Of a stretch of 64,000 nucleotides of DNA, positions 11,441 to 22,658 are shown in pieces; positions within the stretch are counted from its first letter, which is position 1; the number at the start of each line of letters is the position of its first letter. Source of the stretch: Microdochium bolleyi (taxonomy: Eukaryota > Ascomycota > Sordariomycetes > Xylariales > Microdochiaceae); contig KQ964253.1 in the NCBI GenBank assembly GCA_001566295.1, positions 248,001-312,000 of the forward strand. Direction: 5' to 3'. The notes below the pieces were generated by a model. That model searched no databases. It saw only the letters and a program-made list of their open reading frames with translations, and was not told the DNA's origin. The translations under genes and the position numbers were made by a program.

Positions 11441-13520
11441 ATGCCTTTGGCTGAAGATATGTGCTCTGTTGTACTGGAGGCTGTTCCCATCGACGCCAGG
11501 GACGCGGATGGGGCTACGCCATTGTATTAGGCTGCTGAGCACAACCGGCCGAGGACGACGCGCCTGCTTCTCCAGCGGGGGGCTGATGTTCACGCGGTGA
11601 CGGGCGAGGGGTACACTGCCGTGCCGTTGGCTGTCAATCTCGGCCATGGGATCGTCCTTGGGCTTCTGCTACAGCCAGAGTTTGGGTTCGATGCCGAGAA
11701 GGAGGAGGTGGCATTGCTGCAAGCGATCAACAACGGGTTGCCCGAGATGGCCGAGGTTCTGCTTCGCGCAGGAGCTGGCAAGTCGCAACTCGATCCTCAA
11801 AGTTCAGAGCAAAAGGAGATGCTCGACTTCCTCGATACCGAAGCCATCGTTGCTGACGTAGTATCCATCAGTGCCGCCAGTGTCGCCGTGGCACTGGGTC
11901 ACGCGGACATTGTGAAACGTCTCCTTGCTCATGGAGTGTTCCCTGTCGAGCTCGGCCGCGGCGCGGTTCTTCCACTTTGCCGTGCGGCTCGGCCATGTGC
12001 CCATCGCGCAGCTACTTGTCGGTCACGGCCAGGAGGAGTCAAGCGAGCCAGGCATCGCCATCGAGACGCGCAGCGAGCACGGCGACACGGCGTTGCACAC
12101 CGCCGCCGTGCACAACCAGGCGGCGATGATCAAGACCCTGGTGGAGCTGGGCGCCGACGTGACACCCGAGTGGTCCTCGTTTTATGATCCCGCAAGGAAT
12201 GGGTACGCGGCCGTCGTCGACCGGCTGATCAAGCTTGGGGCCGACCCTGCCGCTGTTCTGGAACCCCACGATGGCCTGTGGATGGCGCTGCATCTCGCGG
12301 CCACGTATGGCCACGCCGGCGTTGTCGATGTGCTGATCAAAGCGGGAGTTGATCCTGCAAGGCCAATGGCCGATGGGAACACACCACTGCGGCTGGCGGC
12401 CGAGAATGGGCACGGGGCAGTCGTGACGCGCCTGCTGCAAGAACCACGCGTGGACCCAGCCGAGCGTTTCCAAGGGTCGGACTGGACAGCGCTCCACTAT
12501 GCTGTTTACCACGGACACTGCGAGGCTATCAAGCTCCTCGTCGGCCGCGGCATAGACCCCAACCAATACCTGGGGCTCCCCGGCTCAGGGACGACCCTGC
12601 ATCGTGCTGCCAGCGCCGGCCGGTCGGAAGCGGTCAAGGTCCTGTGTGACCTCGGCGCCGTCGATGCACGTGTCAGCCTTGGCTTCACGGCGCTGCATCT
12701 TGCCCTCTACGCGTGCGACGTCGACTCCGTGGCCGCCTTGGTCGCCGGCGGCGGCGACGTCTGTTCCCTTGATCCGTACGGGTACGCGCCGCTGGAATGG
12801 GCCCTTCGCTTGCCAGATGTATTCGGCTCTGTTGCTGGTCTCGACCCCCAACCGCCAGGCTTCACACCGCCCGGCCCCGGCAACCGGCTCGCGCATCAGC
12901 GCGGAACCGTGCAGCAGCTGCTGGGGCGCCTGCGGGAGCAACCCGACACTGATGGAGGTGATGTTCTTTCCGTCCTGGGAAAACTCTTGCTGCTCGCTGG
13001 CGATGAGCGTAATGCAAGGGCCGCGTTTTTGCGATGTACGACGGTCGATGAGGGTACTGGTGCTGTGCACCACTCTGTGCAGTGCGATCAGTGCGAGCGG
13101 TCAATCGTGGGGGACCGATATACGCGCCTAACGTGCCCGGATGTGGATTTGTGCGAGCTTTGCATGGAGCGGCACGGCGAGGTCGAGGGCGAGGACGAGG
13201 GGCTCACAGAGGGCGGGAGTGAAGGGGGAAATGGCGGTGATGGCGACTTGAGGGAGGGACAGAGGCACAGAAAAGGCCCCAGGGGCGGGGTTGAGATTGA
13301 TGAAGGAGACGGAAGAGCTGATGACGGCAGCCGGGCTGGGGAAGAGCCTACGAGCAGTGAGCACGGAGACGGCCACGTGAAGCGCCGGCGAGCTTGCCGA
13401 AATCACGACTTCTTCGCTGTCTCTGCCGTGGAGCGCGTGGTGCTGGCTGATGAAGTAAGAGCGGCGTTGGCGGATACACAGGGGCAGTGGCTGAATGAGC
13501 TGGAGGACAAATACCGCTGA
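11441..13520 (+). pseudogene. Ankyrin-repeat / ZZ zinc-finger protein gene with a nonsense codon and a frameshift
   Basis: Ankyrin-type sequence starts near ATG 11441 (DARDADGATPLY), meets an in-frame TAG at 11528-11530, and resumes in the same frame with AAEHNRPRTTRLLLQRGADV. Near 11980 the repeats jump by one base into another frame (to FHFAVRLGHVPIAQLLVGHG), with no possible intron. From there the frame is open to 13520 and encodes about 8 ankyrin repeats (for example GDTALHTAAVHNQAAMIKTL, DGLWMALHLAATYGHAGVV). A zinc-binding ZZ-like segment follows (CDQCERSIVGDRYTRLTC...CELC), then a low-complexity acidic tail. A 531-residue product could still start at ATG 11925. A TGG to TAG change would explain the first lesion. 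Such proteins are protein-binding scaffolds of unknown role. Confidence 0.72.
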
Positions 13521-14076
13521 CGGCAAGAGTTGTATAGACTGACGTGGCAGACTACCGCCTGATCCCCTCGATTGCCCCTTTCGGCCTGCTTGCTTGAGTC
13601 TGATTGGCTGCTCTATGAAACGCAGAGTTTATTCAACACCGGCAGCATACCTCGGATTTCCTTACCTCTACTGAAAACACATTGAAAACAAGCTGCCGAA
13701 AGCCATGGCGGACAGCATGGCTGCGGAGGAGATGCACATGAATCCGGAGGTGTCCCTGCTCTCGGTGCGGAGGGGAGGGGGGTGGCAGCAATGCCTCCGG
13801 CTATCGCCCTCTTTTCACTGTGAGACCTTGAACCGCAGGGGCAGACAGATCAGGTGCATAGCTGACGCTATACTTACCGCAGACAAAGGATGAGCTGAAA
13901 GAGGCAGTATGTGTGACTGGCCGCCTGCAGTTTAGACCAAGCTCCCTCCGATCGGATTACGACGACCAATACTTGAAGCGCCTGTTGACTAGAATGCGAC
14001 TTCGGGCAATGGGGCGTGTGATCATTGCGGCTTTATAAACTTGCCTAAAAGAGTGTGTTCTCATCCAATCAGATCT
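13521..14076. other. Intergenic, no gene seen
   Basis: A 62-codon frame near 13705 has no recognisable features and was not called. Confidence 0.5.
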
Positions 14077-14148
14077 GCCCGCTTGGCTCATCGGTAGAGC
14101 GCCTCACTAGTAATGAGGAGGTAATTGGTTCGACTCCAGTAGTGGGCA
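14077..14148 (+). tRNA. tRNA-Thr (anticodon AGT)
   Basis: A complete cloverleaf of 72 bases without intron. The acceptor stem GCCCGCT pairs with AGTGGGC with one G-T pair, followed by discriminator A. The D arm is GCTC/GAGC, and the anticodon stem CCTCA/TGAGG encloses loop CTAGTAA with AGT at positions 34-36. The T arm is ATTGG/CCAGT around TTCGACT. The internal promoter boxes fit a polymerase III gene. Confidence 0.95.
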
Positions 14149-14162
14149 TCACGAGATGTTTC

Positions 14163-14168
14163 TTTTTT
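14163..14168 (+). terminator. Polymerase III terminator of the tRNA gene
   Basis: A run of six T residues begins 15 bases after the tRNA 3' end, the normal polymerase III stop signal. Confidence 0.75.
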
Positions 14169-15227
14169 GGGTGTTGTCGGGGTCCGTGGTTGGTGCGCTA
14201 GACACTTCCCTTTTGCCGTGGTTGTCAGCGGGGCTGGGCCAGTCGTCGTGTCCGTGCTTCTGTAGGCCAATGGTGTGGGATGTGAAACTCGACCTCCCCT
14301 TCAGGTTGGGACAGACCACAACCAGTCCCGGTAACACACGCACAGCCATCTCGGGATGCAGCTTGGGACCAACTGGTCAGGGGGCTGACGCTGCTCTTCA
14401 TCTGGGCCATAACAAACATGGTCCAGAGGTGCGAAACAGCGTGCCAAGAATACGAGCCACGACATGGAACACCGCCGCTCCACCGCCAACCGCCCATGCA
14501 GCAACTACAGGGCGAGTGCACAATCAGACTGCGGATCGTCCTGCGCACTCTGGTCCGGCTGGCAGCCGTCACATGCCTTATCATCGGTCTGCTGGCTCAC
14601 CTGGGGTAATGCCTGAGCCGCAGCTGGCTGTGGCTCCAAGTGAATGCCGCGAGCACCGACTGTGCTTCCAGGTATTGGCACGGAGACTCGGCAGCTTGTC
14701 GCGCCAGGCGCCAGACGAGACCTGGCGTCAGTCCATTATCATGTACATTGCTGACGCCTGACTTGACGATGGTGTTGGCTGGGATCATAGAGCATAAGGA
14801 CGCCGGATGTAGGAGATGGGCCTGGTTGTGTCGTCCCGGAACTCTGTGTTTGGAGAAAGAGCCCAAGCAGGTGGCATCGAGAGTGCAAGAGTGGTCTGTT
14901 GGCTAGAATGGCCGCGACGAACGACACCGCCCACAAGATGATGTTAGCCGGTACGCAGATATGTATGGCTACCAGGGGCGTCTGGACACGGGATCGAGCA
15001 CCAGGACGCATCAGTATTTTCGTGTCATCATCTCCGATGGCTGCTGGCCTCAGAAACGATATTTATGACGCCGTCTCTCTACATCTTCTTCTGCCTTTCC
15101 AACACAAATCAGTACTGCGCGACTGCCAACCTGAATACATTGATCCTTCCACCGCCTCTGCAAGAACTACAGGCTCCTCCAACGCCAATCCGACTCCTTC
15201 CTGCCAACGACCGCATTCGTCTCCACA
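14169..15227. other. Intergenic, no gene seen
   Basis: No frame here looks coding. One copy of the hexamer CGGAAC (14837) occurs but not before a gene. Confidence 0.45.
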
Positions 15228-15509
15228 ATGGTTCGTAGAGGCTACAACTGGACGCTGTCGCATGCCATCCCCCGCCTCCGCTGCGACGCAATCCTCTGCT
15301 ACTTCTGGGCCCACGCGGCCGTGGCCTACGAGACTGAGCACGGGGTCGACATCAAAACGCTGCCGATCCCTCAGATGATGGTGGCTCTCGGCACTGTGTT
15401 CTTCTGGGCCTGCTTGAAGTTCCTCGACTTCGCGATCCCAATCAACCGCTGGGGCCCGCGCCTGCTGATCTGGATGGGCCTTCCTGACGGTGACACGAGG
15501 GTCGAGTAG
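15228..15509 (+). CDS. Small hypothetical protein with one hydrophobic segment
   Basis: A 93-residue frame preceded by a CCACAATGG-like start context. It has a positively charged start (MVRRGYNW) and one hydrophobic stretch near residues 49-70 (QMMVALGTVFFWACLKFLDF), so a single-pass membrane peptide is possible. No family is recognised, and there is no homologous neighbour to support it. Codon use is more gene-like than in the surrounding gap. This is the only candidate gene between 14.2 and 18.9 kb, and it may be spurious. Confidence 0.35.
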   Translation: MVRRGYNWTLSHAIPRLRCDAILCYFWAHAAVAYETEHGVDIKTLPIPQMMVALGTVFFWACLKFLDFAIPINRWGPRLLIWMGLPDGDTRVE

Positions 15510-18500
15510 GTCACCTAACCACAATGAACCGATCCGGGGGACGCAACCTGAAGCACGTACAACGGTGGGTGTGGTATCAGAATCATTTGCATGCTGTGCC
15601 ATTTGGGTTTTGTCACGAGGATCTTGCGTCGTCCTGTCTCCCACCAGGCGGCTGAACGCGGACTGGCGTCCAAACGCCCATGCAACAAGCAGACAACAAG
15701 GGGGTCTTCCGATGTGGCACATGTGGCAGCGTGGGACAGAGACTTGGATTAATTCATGTCATTTATATAACGTTTGCCTGCAATGACTTCTGCCAAACCA
15801 GACGCCATCAGTCGTGCTGCCCTCCGCATGAAAACTAGTGACTGAAGTCGGTCGAGTTCAATTATATTGGTGTATTGACCGTATGACGGCCGAGTCGAGG
15901 TGGCGGCATAAAGAGACGCAGTCAGAGACCGCTTGTGGAGAAACAGGACCCATGGCTCTCGAACATGCGTCTAGTGGTCATGGGTTGAAGGACTTGCGAC
16001 AGCGCGGGAGCGGACGGGCGCAGGGCATGGGGCATTTTGCACCAAGCATGGCGAGAGGCCGAATGCGCAGACACCAACGACGAGGGATCGTGCAGGTTTA
16101 TCACAGTATATTAGTGTTGGGACATCAGAACATTGACTTCAGGTTATGAAGCAGCGTGCAGTGGTTCAGAACATATGAAGAGAGATGCTTAATAAACAAT
16201 CACAGCAAATCGGCAACTTTTGAGAGGATCTCGGAACAGCTGGGACAGGTCTTGTGGGCGGATGAGAGTCGCACCCCAGGCATGGTGCTTGTGCAGCTTG
16301 GGTGCGTGCGCGTGCCATGGCCTCGGGCGGGGGATGCCATGTGCAGCCGCCAGAGGTCCTTTCTTTCCTTGCATCGCTCGTACGCGGGAGATCATTTGGG
16401 CCAGAGTGCTTGTTCCCCTTTGCCACGAGGAGGATGTCATGTTGACCCTGCTGCAGCCCCGACGACAGGCTTCCCTAGCGACGCGGTCTTGCCGAGACGT
16501 CTCCAGCTGATCTCTTTGATTCCATGTTAGGCTCGAATGGCAAATGATGTGATAGCAAGATAGCCCTGCATGGTCTATCGAGATTGAAAAGCAAGGCGTT
16601 AGCTGCGAACTCGGGAGCGAGCGAGGAGCTGGAGTGGATTCCCCCGGGCCAGTCGCTGGCCCGATCGCTCGCCACTGGCCCGAGACCAAAGAGCGGCTGG
16701 CAACTACCCGCCAATCCAGGCCCCGGCCCAGGCGATCACGCGAGAATGTGGCGCTTGTACATCAGAGAGGGCTGATGTTGGGCCTCACACAGTGGCAGTC
16801 GGGCATATCCGAGATGAATGCATCACGGTGCGATGGTCCGGGGTCTCAGCTGGGGGTCTGTATTAAGTAACTGCAAGCCTGGCAGGTGGTGTCGTGGTCC
16901 CGGCGAGACTCGTCGATGGCGCGATGTGTAGAGATCTGCGAAGCGGTGACAGAGCCAGGGGAGCCGGGTATGAAAAGACTCGTCTTCGACAAAGGACGTG
17001 TCCACGGGCGTGTTGTATGATCTTCAGCCCAGAGTGCAAATTCACGAGGACACACAGGCAACACTCACAGACCCTGAAAAGGACACTGACTCACCTGCCT
17101 GTCCTCGAAATTGGTAATAGAGACATGCACATCCACTCGGCCGGGTCGAGACGCACGCCTTGGAATTCCTCTTTCGAGCTCCCGCCGGGGTCCAAGCAGG
17201 GTCCTGCCCGTGGTCATTTCTCGCTAAACACCCATGCATTGCAGCTCAGCCGCGTGGGACAGAACGCCTCCTGGAATCCGCGGAGATGGGCCGCTAGCTC
17301 GCTATTGGACGTGAGATGGCGAGAGGCGAACAAGTTGACCATTGTGATCGCAACAAAGGAGATCGACGGGTCGCTGTGTCGAGGGAGATCTAGAGCTGGC
17401 GCTGCTTTTCTTTTTGCCTGACGGGGAATCACGCGATTGGGGCTTGCGAGGCGTGCTCTGGCAGCCCAGAAGGGCCTGGCTTGTGTCTTTGGAGTATTGC
17501 CATTGTCCTCGGATTACCTCAAGGCAGATGTCACTGCGTGGGGGGAGAGGTAATTGTACAATGTCGGAAGTTGCAGAGATGACACCACGATTCTGAGATC
17601 TCAGAGGCAGCGGCGACGATCCCCGGCCGCCACTCACGCGACATGTCGTCTCACCCAAGCTTTTTCCAAGCCGGATCGCGTGCTCAGTCCGCGCAGACGA
17701 GGCACAAGGCCGTCGCCGCATTTCTGGGCAGCGGTTGCCGAGCGAAGCTTGTCGGCGCCTCAGACACGGGAGCACGAAGGACAAGAAAACCTTGGGCGCA
17801 CGGGGAGAGACGGGACAGGCGACGGCGAGCCTTGGGAAGGCTGGGCGTCGCGTGGGAAGCTGAGATGTGTCTCTAGGCGAGCAGTTGTTGTGTGGTGCGG
17901 GCTGTGAGGTTGTCGTCGTCTGCATGGGATGAGGCCTGCACGGGCCGGAGGTGCGTCTGGGGCTAGGCAAGGGTAAGCGGGGCTGTGATTGGCCCGAAAT
18001 GGTGTTATTCAGGGCAGCTCTGATGTCAGGACCCTCGAGTAGCGGCAGGTGCGCGCCAGGTACCCGTACACATCGAGGCGTTTATCGATAAGACCATCTC
18101 AGATCGATGAGTCTGTTTGCTGGAGTCGCGATGCGGGCAGGCGGCAGTCGATGCTGCACCGTAACGTACCGAGACCAGCTGCAGCGATATGCCCAGTGTG
18201 CACGCCTGGCCCGCCATTTCTGCCAACTGCACTGGGCACCGCACGAGTCGGACCGGAAGACGGCATCATAATTGTGGTGATCAGACTGGGCGCGAGAACT
18301 CTGCAGCGCCGCGGCGGGAGGGCGGGCTACCTGCCTTGGAGGGAGGTACATGGCCGCTGTGGGGGAGTACAAGCAGGCCCCCGCGGATGGCCAATCAGGC
18401 TGCCGCTCGCCATTTGCATCTGCGATGTCGTCAACGCTTGGCGGGGCACTAGCGGAGCGCCACGCGCCTGGGCGGATCTTGACTGCGGCCTGCCCAGGCG

Positions 18501-18905
18501 TGCATTCCATTCTCGACCCGGCATCAGACTCGCACGGCAGATCCCACGGATTCCACAGCGCCCTAGCAGAACCTTCACTCGCAGGCCTCGAGCTAGGGCA
18601 CGCCTGGGCATGCTCGGTCACCAGTCTGCGTAACTCCCGCACCGCCAGCCACTCACGAGCCGCGTCCGGCAGGCCCGCGGGGGTCGCCGTGCCGTGCCCT
18701 GCTTGCCCGCCCCAGACCTGGACATCGCAGCATGTCTCGCTCGTCTCGAGGGTGCTGTGGGCTGCGGGATCCGCCGTCGTGGATCCAGAACCCCCCCGGT
18801 CCGCTGGCACTTCGGGGGCTTGCCTCTGGGCTGTCGTCAGGACCTGCAATAGCGCCTCCTCTTGCGTGCTGACGGGGCTCCGCTCGTCAATCACCTTGAT
18901 ATCGT
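15510..18905. other. Long gene-poor stretch
   Basis: About 3.4 kb with no supported gene on either strand. Some long frames near 17.3-18.0 and 18.1-18.9 kb have no domain, are biased in composition and look random. The right end must hold control sequence of the sulfate permease. One CGGAAC hexamer is present at 16232. Confidence 0.5.
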
Positions 18906-18911
18906 TATAAA
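18906..18911 (+). promoter_or_regulatory. TATA box of the sulfate permease gene
   Basis: TATAAA lies 83 bases before the start codon at 18994, followed by a pyrimidine-rich leader. The position fits a core promoter. Confidence 0.55.
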
Positions 18912-18993
18912 GACCTCCTCCTACGGTCCACTCCACTGCTTGCCTCCTCCGCAGGCCCTCTCCCTCCGCTCACCATCCCGTCGTGCCCCAGCA

Positions 18994-21399
18994 ATGAGCT
19001 CATCCAGCAAGATTGGCCGCGGCCTGGCTAAGGCGGTCGGCATCGACGTTGACTACCGCACAAAGAACGAGCCCGCCGACCTCGTCCGCACCGCCGCCGG
19101 CAGCATCCACAATGTCGACACCTACGAGGAGGAGGAGCCCACGGTCGCCGAGGTGCTGCGCTCCATCCTGCCCTCCCGCGACAGCGCCAACCACTACGTC
19201 CGCAGCCTCTTCCCCTTCCTCGACTGGATCTTCCACTACAACTACAAGTGGGGTCTCGGCGACTTCATCGCCGGCGTGACTGTCGGCTTCGTCGTCATCC
19301 CTCAGGGCATGGCCTACGCCCAGCTCGCCGGTCTGCCTGTCGAGTACGGCCTCTACACCTCCTTTGTAGGCTTCATCCTCTATTGGGCCTTTGCCACCTC
19401 CAAGGACATCACCATCGGCACCGTCGCCGTCATGTCCACCCTTGTCGGCAACATCGTCGCCCGCGTCACGGCTGTCCACGGGACAGAGTTCCCTCCCGAG
19501 ATGATCGCCCGCGCGCTCTCCGTCATCTGTGGTGTCGTGCTGCTCTTCCTCGGCCTCGCTCGCCTCGGCTGGATCGTCGAGTTCATCCCCCTCGTCGGTA
19601 TCACCTCCTTCATGACCGGTGCCGCCATCAACATCATCGCCGGCCAGGTCCCCAAGATGCTCGGCATCGCCGGCGTCAACACCCGCCAGGCCACCTACCT
19701 CGTCATCATCAACACCCTCAAGGCGCTGCCCACGGCCAAGGGCCTCGACTCGGCCATGGGCGTCTCCGCCATGGTGTTCCTGTACATCTGGAAGTGGGGC
19801 ACCGCCTATGCTGGCGCCAAGCAGCAGCACCGCCAGAAGCTCTGGTTCTTCCTCGGCACCCTGCGCATGGCCGTCATCATCATCCTCTATATCCTCATCA
19901 GTTGGCTCGCCAACAGGGGCGTCACCGACAAGAAGAAGGCCAAGTTCGACATCCTCGGCCCCGTGCCCAGTGGCTTCCAGGTGCACAACGCGCCGACCAT
20001 CACCCCGAGCCTCTTGTCGGCCATCGGCAGCGAGATCCCTGGTGCCCTCATCGTCCTCATCATCGAGCACATCTCCATCTCCAAGTCGTTCGGCCGCGTC
20101 AATAACTACGTCATCAACCCCTCCCAGGAGCTCGTCGCCGTTGGCTTCACCAACGTCATCGGCCCCTTCCTGGGCGCGTACCCGGCCACTGGCTCCTTCT
20201 CGAGGACCGCCATCAAGTCTAAGGCCGGCGTGCGCACCCCGCTGGCTGGTATCTGGACTGCCCTCATCGTCCTGCTTGCGCTCTACGCCTTGACTGGTGT
20301 CTTCTTCTACATCCCCTCTGCCAGTTTGTCGGGTCTCATCATCCACGCCGTCGGCGATCTCATCACCGCCCCCAATGTTGTGTACCAGTTCTGGCAGGTC
20401 TCGCCGCTCGAGGTCTTCATCTTCTTCGCCGGTGTGATTGTCATGATCTTCCACGAGATCGAGACCGGCATCTACGTGACCATGGGTGTCTCTCTCGCCG
20501 TCATCCTGATCCGCATCGCCAAGGCGCGGGGCAGCTTCATGGGCCAGACCAGGATCTACCGTGTCAACAAGGACGAGCCCGTGGATAAGTCCAATTCCGA
20601 GACCGTCTCGCGCTGGGCCTACGTGCCGCTCGACCACCGCGACGGCTCCAACCCTGACATCGATCTGCGCTCCCCGTACCCTGGTGTCCTCGTGTACCGC
20701 TTCAAGGAGGGTTTCAACTACGCCAACTCGGGCCGCCACATGGACATCCTGACGGCCTGGGCTAAGCATGAAACGCGGCCGACAATTGTCAACAAGAACG
20801 TTCCCCTGGGTGACCGCCCCTGGAACGAACCCGGTCCTCGCCGCGGGCAGCAGGTCGACGTCGACGACCAACGCCCCGCCCTCCGCGCCGTCATCCTCGA
20901 CTTCTCTGCCGTCAACGGCGTCGATGTCACCTCCATCCAGGCCCTGATCGATACCCGCAACGGGCTCGACCGCCACGCCGCGCCCGACCCGGTGGACTGG
21001 CACTTCGTCTCGGTCACGAACCGCTGGACCAAGCGCGCTCTCGGTGCGGCCGGCTTCGGCTTCCCGAGCGCCAAGTTTGTCAACCAGCTCGGCGAGTGGC
21101 GGCCCATCTACAGCGTGGCTGCCACGAGCGACCAGGTTGTCAAGAACACGTACTCGGCCAAGCGGGCCGAGGGCGCGCAGGACGTCGAGGGCGGCCTCCA
21201 GCCCGAGTCGGAGGACAAGATCTCGCCCGCCGGGTCGAGCACCAACAGCATCCACAAGGGCGCGGGGACGACAGTGTACCCGGAGAAGGTGGCCGTCGTC
21301 GGCGGCGTCAACCGGCCGTATTTCCACATCGACCTGGAGGCGGCCGTGGAGAGCGCCGTGGCGCACATTGAGGGCAGGAGGCCGTCGGAGCATTCGTGA
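18994..21399 (+). CDS. Sulfate permease (SulP family with STAS domain)
   Basis: An intron-free gene of 801 residues from ATG 18994; an upstream in-frame ATG at 18862 lies before the TATA box and was rejected. It has a cytosolic N-tail, then the SulP signature GDFIAGVTVGFVVIPQGMAYAQLAGLP shortened here to its key parts: the GDFIAG start, PQGMAYA and the YGLYTSF turn (about residues 86-130). Ten to twelve helices follow, with AYPATGSFSRTAIKSKAGVRTP-type SulP block (about residue 397). A C-terminal STAS domain begins near RAVILDFSAVNGVD (about residue 630). The family imports sulfate (also chromate or selenate) by proton symport at the plasma membrane. Fungal relatives are switched on by sulfur limitation, but no such site was mapped here. 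Confidence 0.93.
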   Translation: MSSSSKIGRGLAKAVGIDVDYRTKNEPADLVRTAAGSIHNVDTYEEEEPTVAEVLRSILPSRDSANHYVRSLFPFLDWIFHYNYKWGLGDFIAGVTVGFVVIPQGMAYAQLAGLPVEYGLYTSFVGFILYWAFATSKDITIGTVAVMSTLVGNIVARVTAVHGTEFPPEMIARALSVICGVVLLFLGLARLGWIVEFIPLVGITSFMTGAAINIIAGQVPKMLGIAGVNTRQATYLVIINTLKALPTAKGLDSAMGVSAMVFLYIWKWGTAYAGAKQQHRQKLWFFLGTLRMAVIIILYILISWLANRGVTDKKKAKFDILGPVPSGFQVHNAPTITPSLLSAIGSEIPGALIVLIIEHISISKSFGRVNNYVINPSQELVAVGFTNVIGPFLGAYPATGSFSRTAIKSKAGVRTPLAGIWTALIVLLALYALTGVFFYIPSASLSGLIIHAVGDLITAPNVVYQFWQVSPLEVFIFFAGVIVMIFHEIETGIYVTMGVSLAVILIRIAKARGSFMGQTRIYRVNKDEPVDKSNSETVSRWAYVPLDHRDGSNPDIDLRSPYPGVLVYRFKEGFNYANSGRHMDILTAWAKHETRPTIVNKNVPLGDRPWNEPGPRRGQQVDVDDQRPALRAVILDFSAVNGVDVTSIQALIDTRNGLDRHAAPDPVDWHFVSVTNRWTKRALGAAGFGFPSAKFVNQLGEWRPIYSVAATSDQVVKNTYSAKRAEGAQDVEGGLQPESEDKISPAGSSTNSIHKGAGTTVYPEKVAVVGGVNRPYFHIDLEAAVESAVAHIEGRRPSEHS

Positions 21400-21995
21400 T
21401 TTTGCGTTCGTTAAGCGAGTTGTTGTTTTGTAACGAGATACCACTGTAATACAGATGTGGGCTGAGTCGGCCAAGTTTGGATACCATAATGTCGCATTCT
21501 CCGAGAACAAATGCACCGTGCCGTGACTGCCTTTGCTCGTCTAGCTGGGCCGGTCGCCCCATGAGATTTCGAATCCACCTCTCGAGTGGTATAGCCGCGA
21601 TCGATACACGGGCGTGTGCAGCCCCACAATCGTGGTCCGACGGTGGAACCCCACTCCGCGAGGCGCCCTTGACTGACCACCTCAGCTCTCGTGTCACTCG
21701 GGCCGGTTTTGGGGTGCAAGACGGCCTCGGTGCGCGCCCTTTCCATGATCCATGATCGAGGACAGGGGTCCGTTTGCTGGATCCATCATGGCTTTTCACG
21801 GACATATAAAGCGCATGAGAAGTCTCCTGTAGCTGGTGTGTCTCTCGTGCAGCAGCACTGTTTGATCACTTGGACTCGGCAGACACACACCAGGTCCCCG
21901 ACGACACTCTGGTCCTTCCGACGAACCTTTTGCAAATAACCCTCTTGGGACAAGTCGCTGCAGTCCTGTGTGTGAGGGGCATCCAGATCTAAGCC
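21400..21995. other. Intergenic with the GNAT gene promoter
   Basis: Contains the 3' region of the permease gene and the promoter of the GNAT gene. No additional gene. Confidence 0.6.
21805..21810 (+). promoter_or_regulatory. TATA box of the GNAT gene
   Basis: TATAAA stands 186 bases before ATG 21996, within normal range for a fungal gene with a leader of about 150 bases. Confidence 0.45.
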
Positions 21996-22658
21996 ATGTC
22001 CTCCACCAACGCCGCCCACGCGCTGACGATCCGCCGCGCCGTCCCGTCGGACGCCCCCTGCCTCGAGGCCCTCATCAACGCGGCCTTCCGCGACGACGAC
22101 ACAACCGACGTGTACCTCGACGCGGACCCGGACCGCCGCGCGCGGGTCGACCTCGTCAGCGAGGCCTCCGTGCTGCGGAGCATCACGGACGTGCCGGATC
22201 TGGTGGTCTTTGTCGGCGTCGAGCCGGGCACCGCCGCGGGGGAGGAGGAGGAGATCGTTGGGCACTTCTCCCTCCGCAGGACCACGTCATCGTCACCCTC
22301 AACTCCCGCGGAAGCAGCAGCAGCAGCAGCAGCAAAGAGCGGCTCGGAGGAGCCGCAACAGACACCCGTGACAACGGCGGCGTGGTTCGCCCTCCTCGCC
22401 GTGTCCCCCGCGCACCAAGGAAGAGGGTACGGCGGACAGCTCCTCGCGCACGCGGAGTCCTTCGCGCGGACGGAGTGGGATGCGCGGAGGGTCGAGTTCG
22501 GTGTCGTCAACACCCGCTCCGCGCTGAGAGCGTGGTATGAGCGCAGGGGCTACAGGCCGACCGGGGGCGAGAAGGAGTTCGCGTATGCGATGCACCCGGG
22601 CTGGGAGGGTGTGCTCAGGGGGGACATGGTGTTCTTGGACTATGCGAAGGATCTGTGA
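21996..22658 (+). CDS. GNAT-family N-acetyltransferase
   Basis: A 220-residue intron-free protein. It opens with LTIRRAVPSDAPCLEALI, the beta1-alpha1 start of GNAT enzymes. The acetyl-CoA pyrophosphate loop is seen as LLAVSPAHQGRGYGGQLL (Q-G-R-G-Y-G, about residue 140), followed by FGVVNTRSALRAWYERRGYR, the usual beta5-alpha4 end of the fold. A small-residue insert with a run of seven alanines (residues 105-112), encoded by a GCA repeat, sits in the loop before the acetyl-CoA motif. The acceptor is unknown; such fungal proteins acetylate small amines or peptides. Confidence 0.85.
   Translation: MSSTNAAHALTIRRAVPSDAPCLEALINAAFRDDDTTDVYLDADPDRRARVDLVSEASVLRSITDVPDLVVFVGVEPGTAAGEEEEIVGHFSLRRTTSSSPSTPAEAAAAAAAKSGSEEPQQTPVTTAAWFALLAVSPAHQGRGYGGQLLAHAESFARTEWDARRVEFGVVNTRSALRAWYERRGYRPTGGEKEFAYAMHPGWEGVLRGDMVFLDYAKDL

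Noticed and set aside
13705..13893. A 62-codon plus-strand frame
   Set aside because: Too short and featureless to support as a gene.
17302..17970. A 222-codon minus-strand frame
   Set aside because: Ser/Arg/Pro-rich with no motif, no splice structure and no start context; looks random.
18082..18936. A 284-codon minus-strand frame in the permease promoter
   Set aside because: It has no domain, biased composition, and overlaps the TATA box region of the permease.
19000..21516. An 838-codon open frame antisense to the sulfate permease
   Set aside because: It is a by-product of strong third-position GC bias in the permease; its translation is Asp/Gly/Val-rich without any domain.
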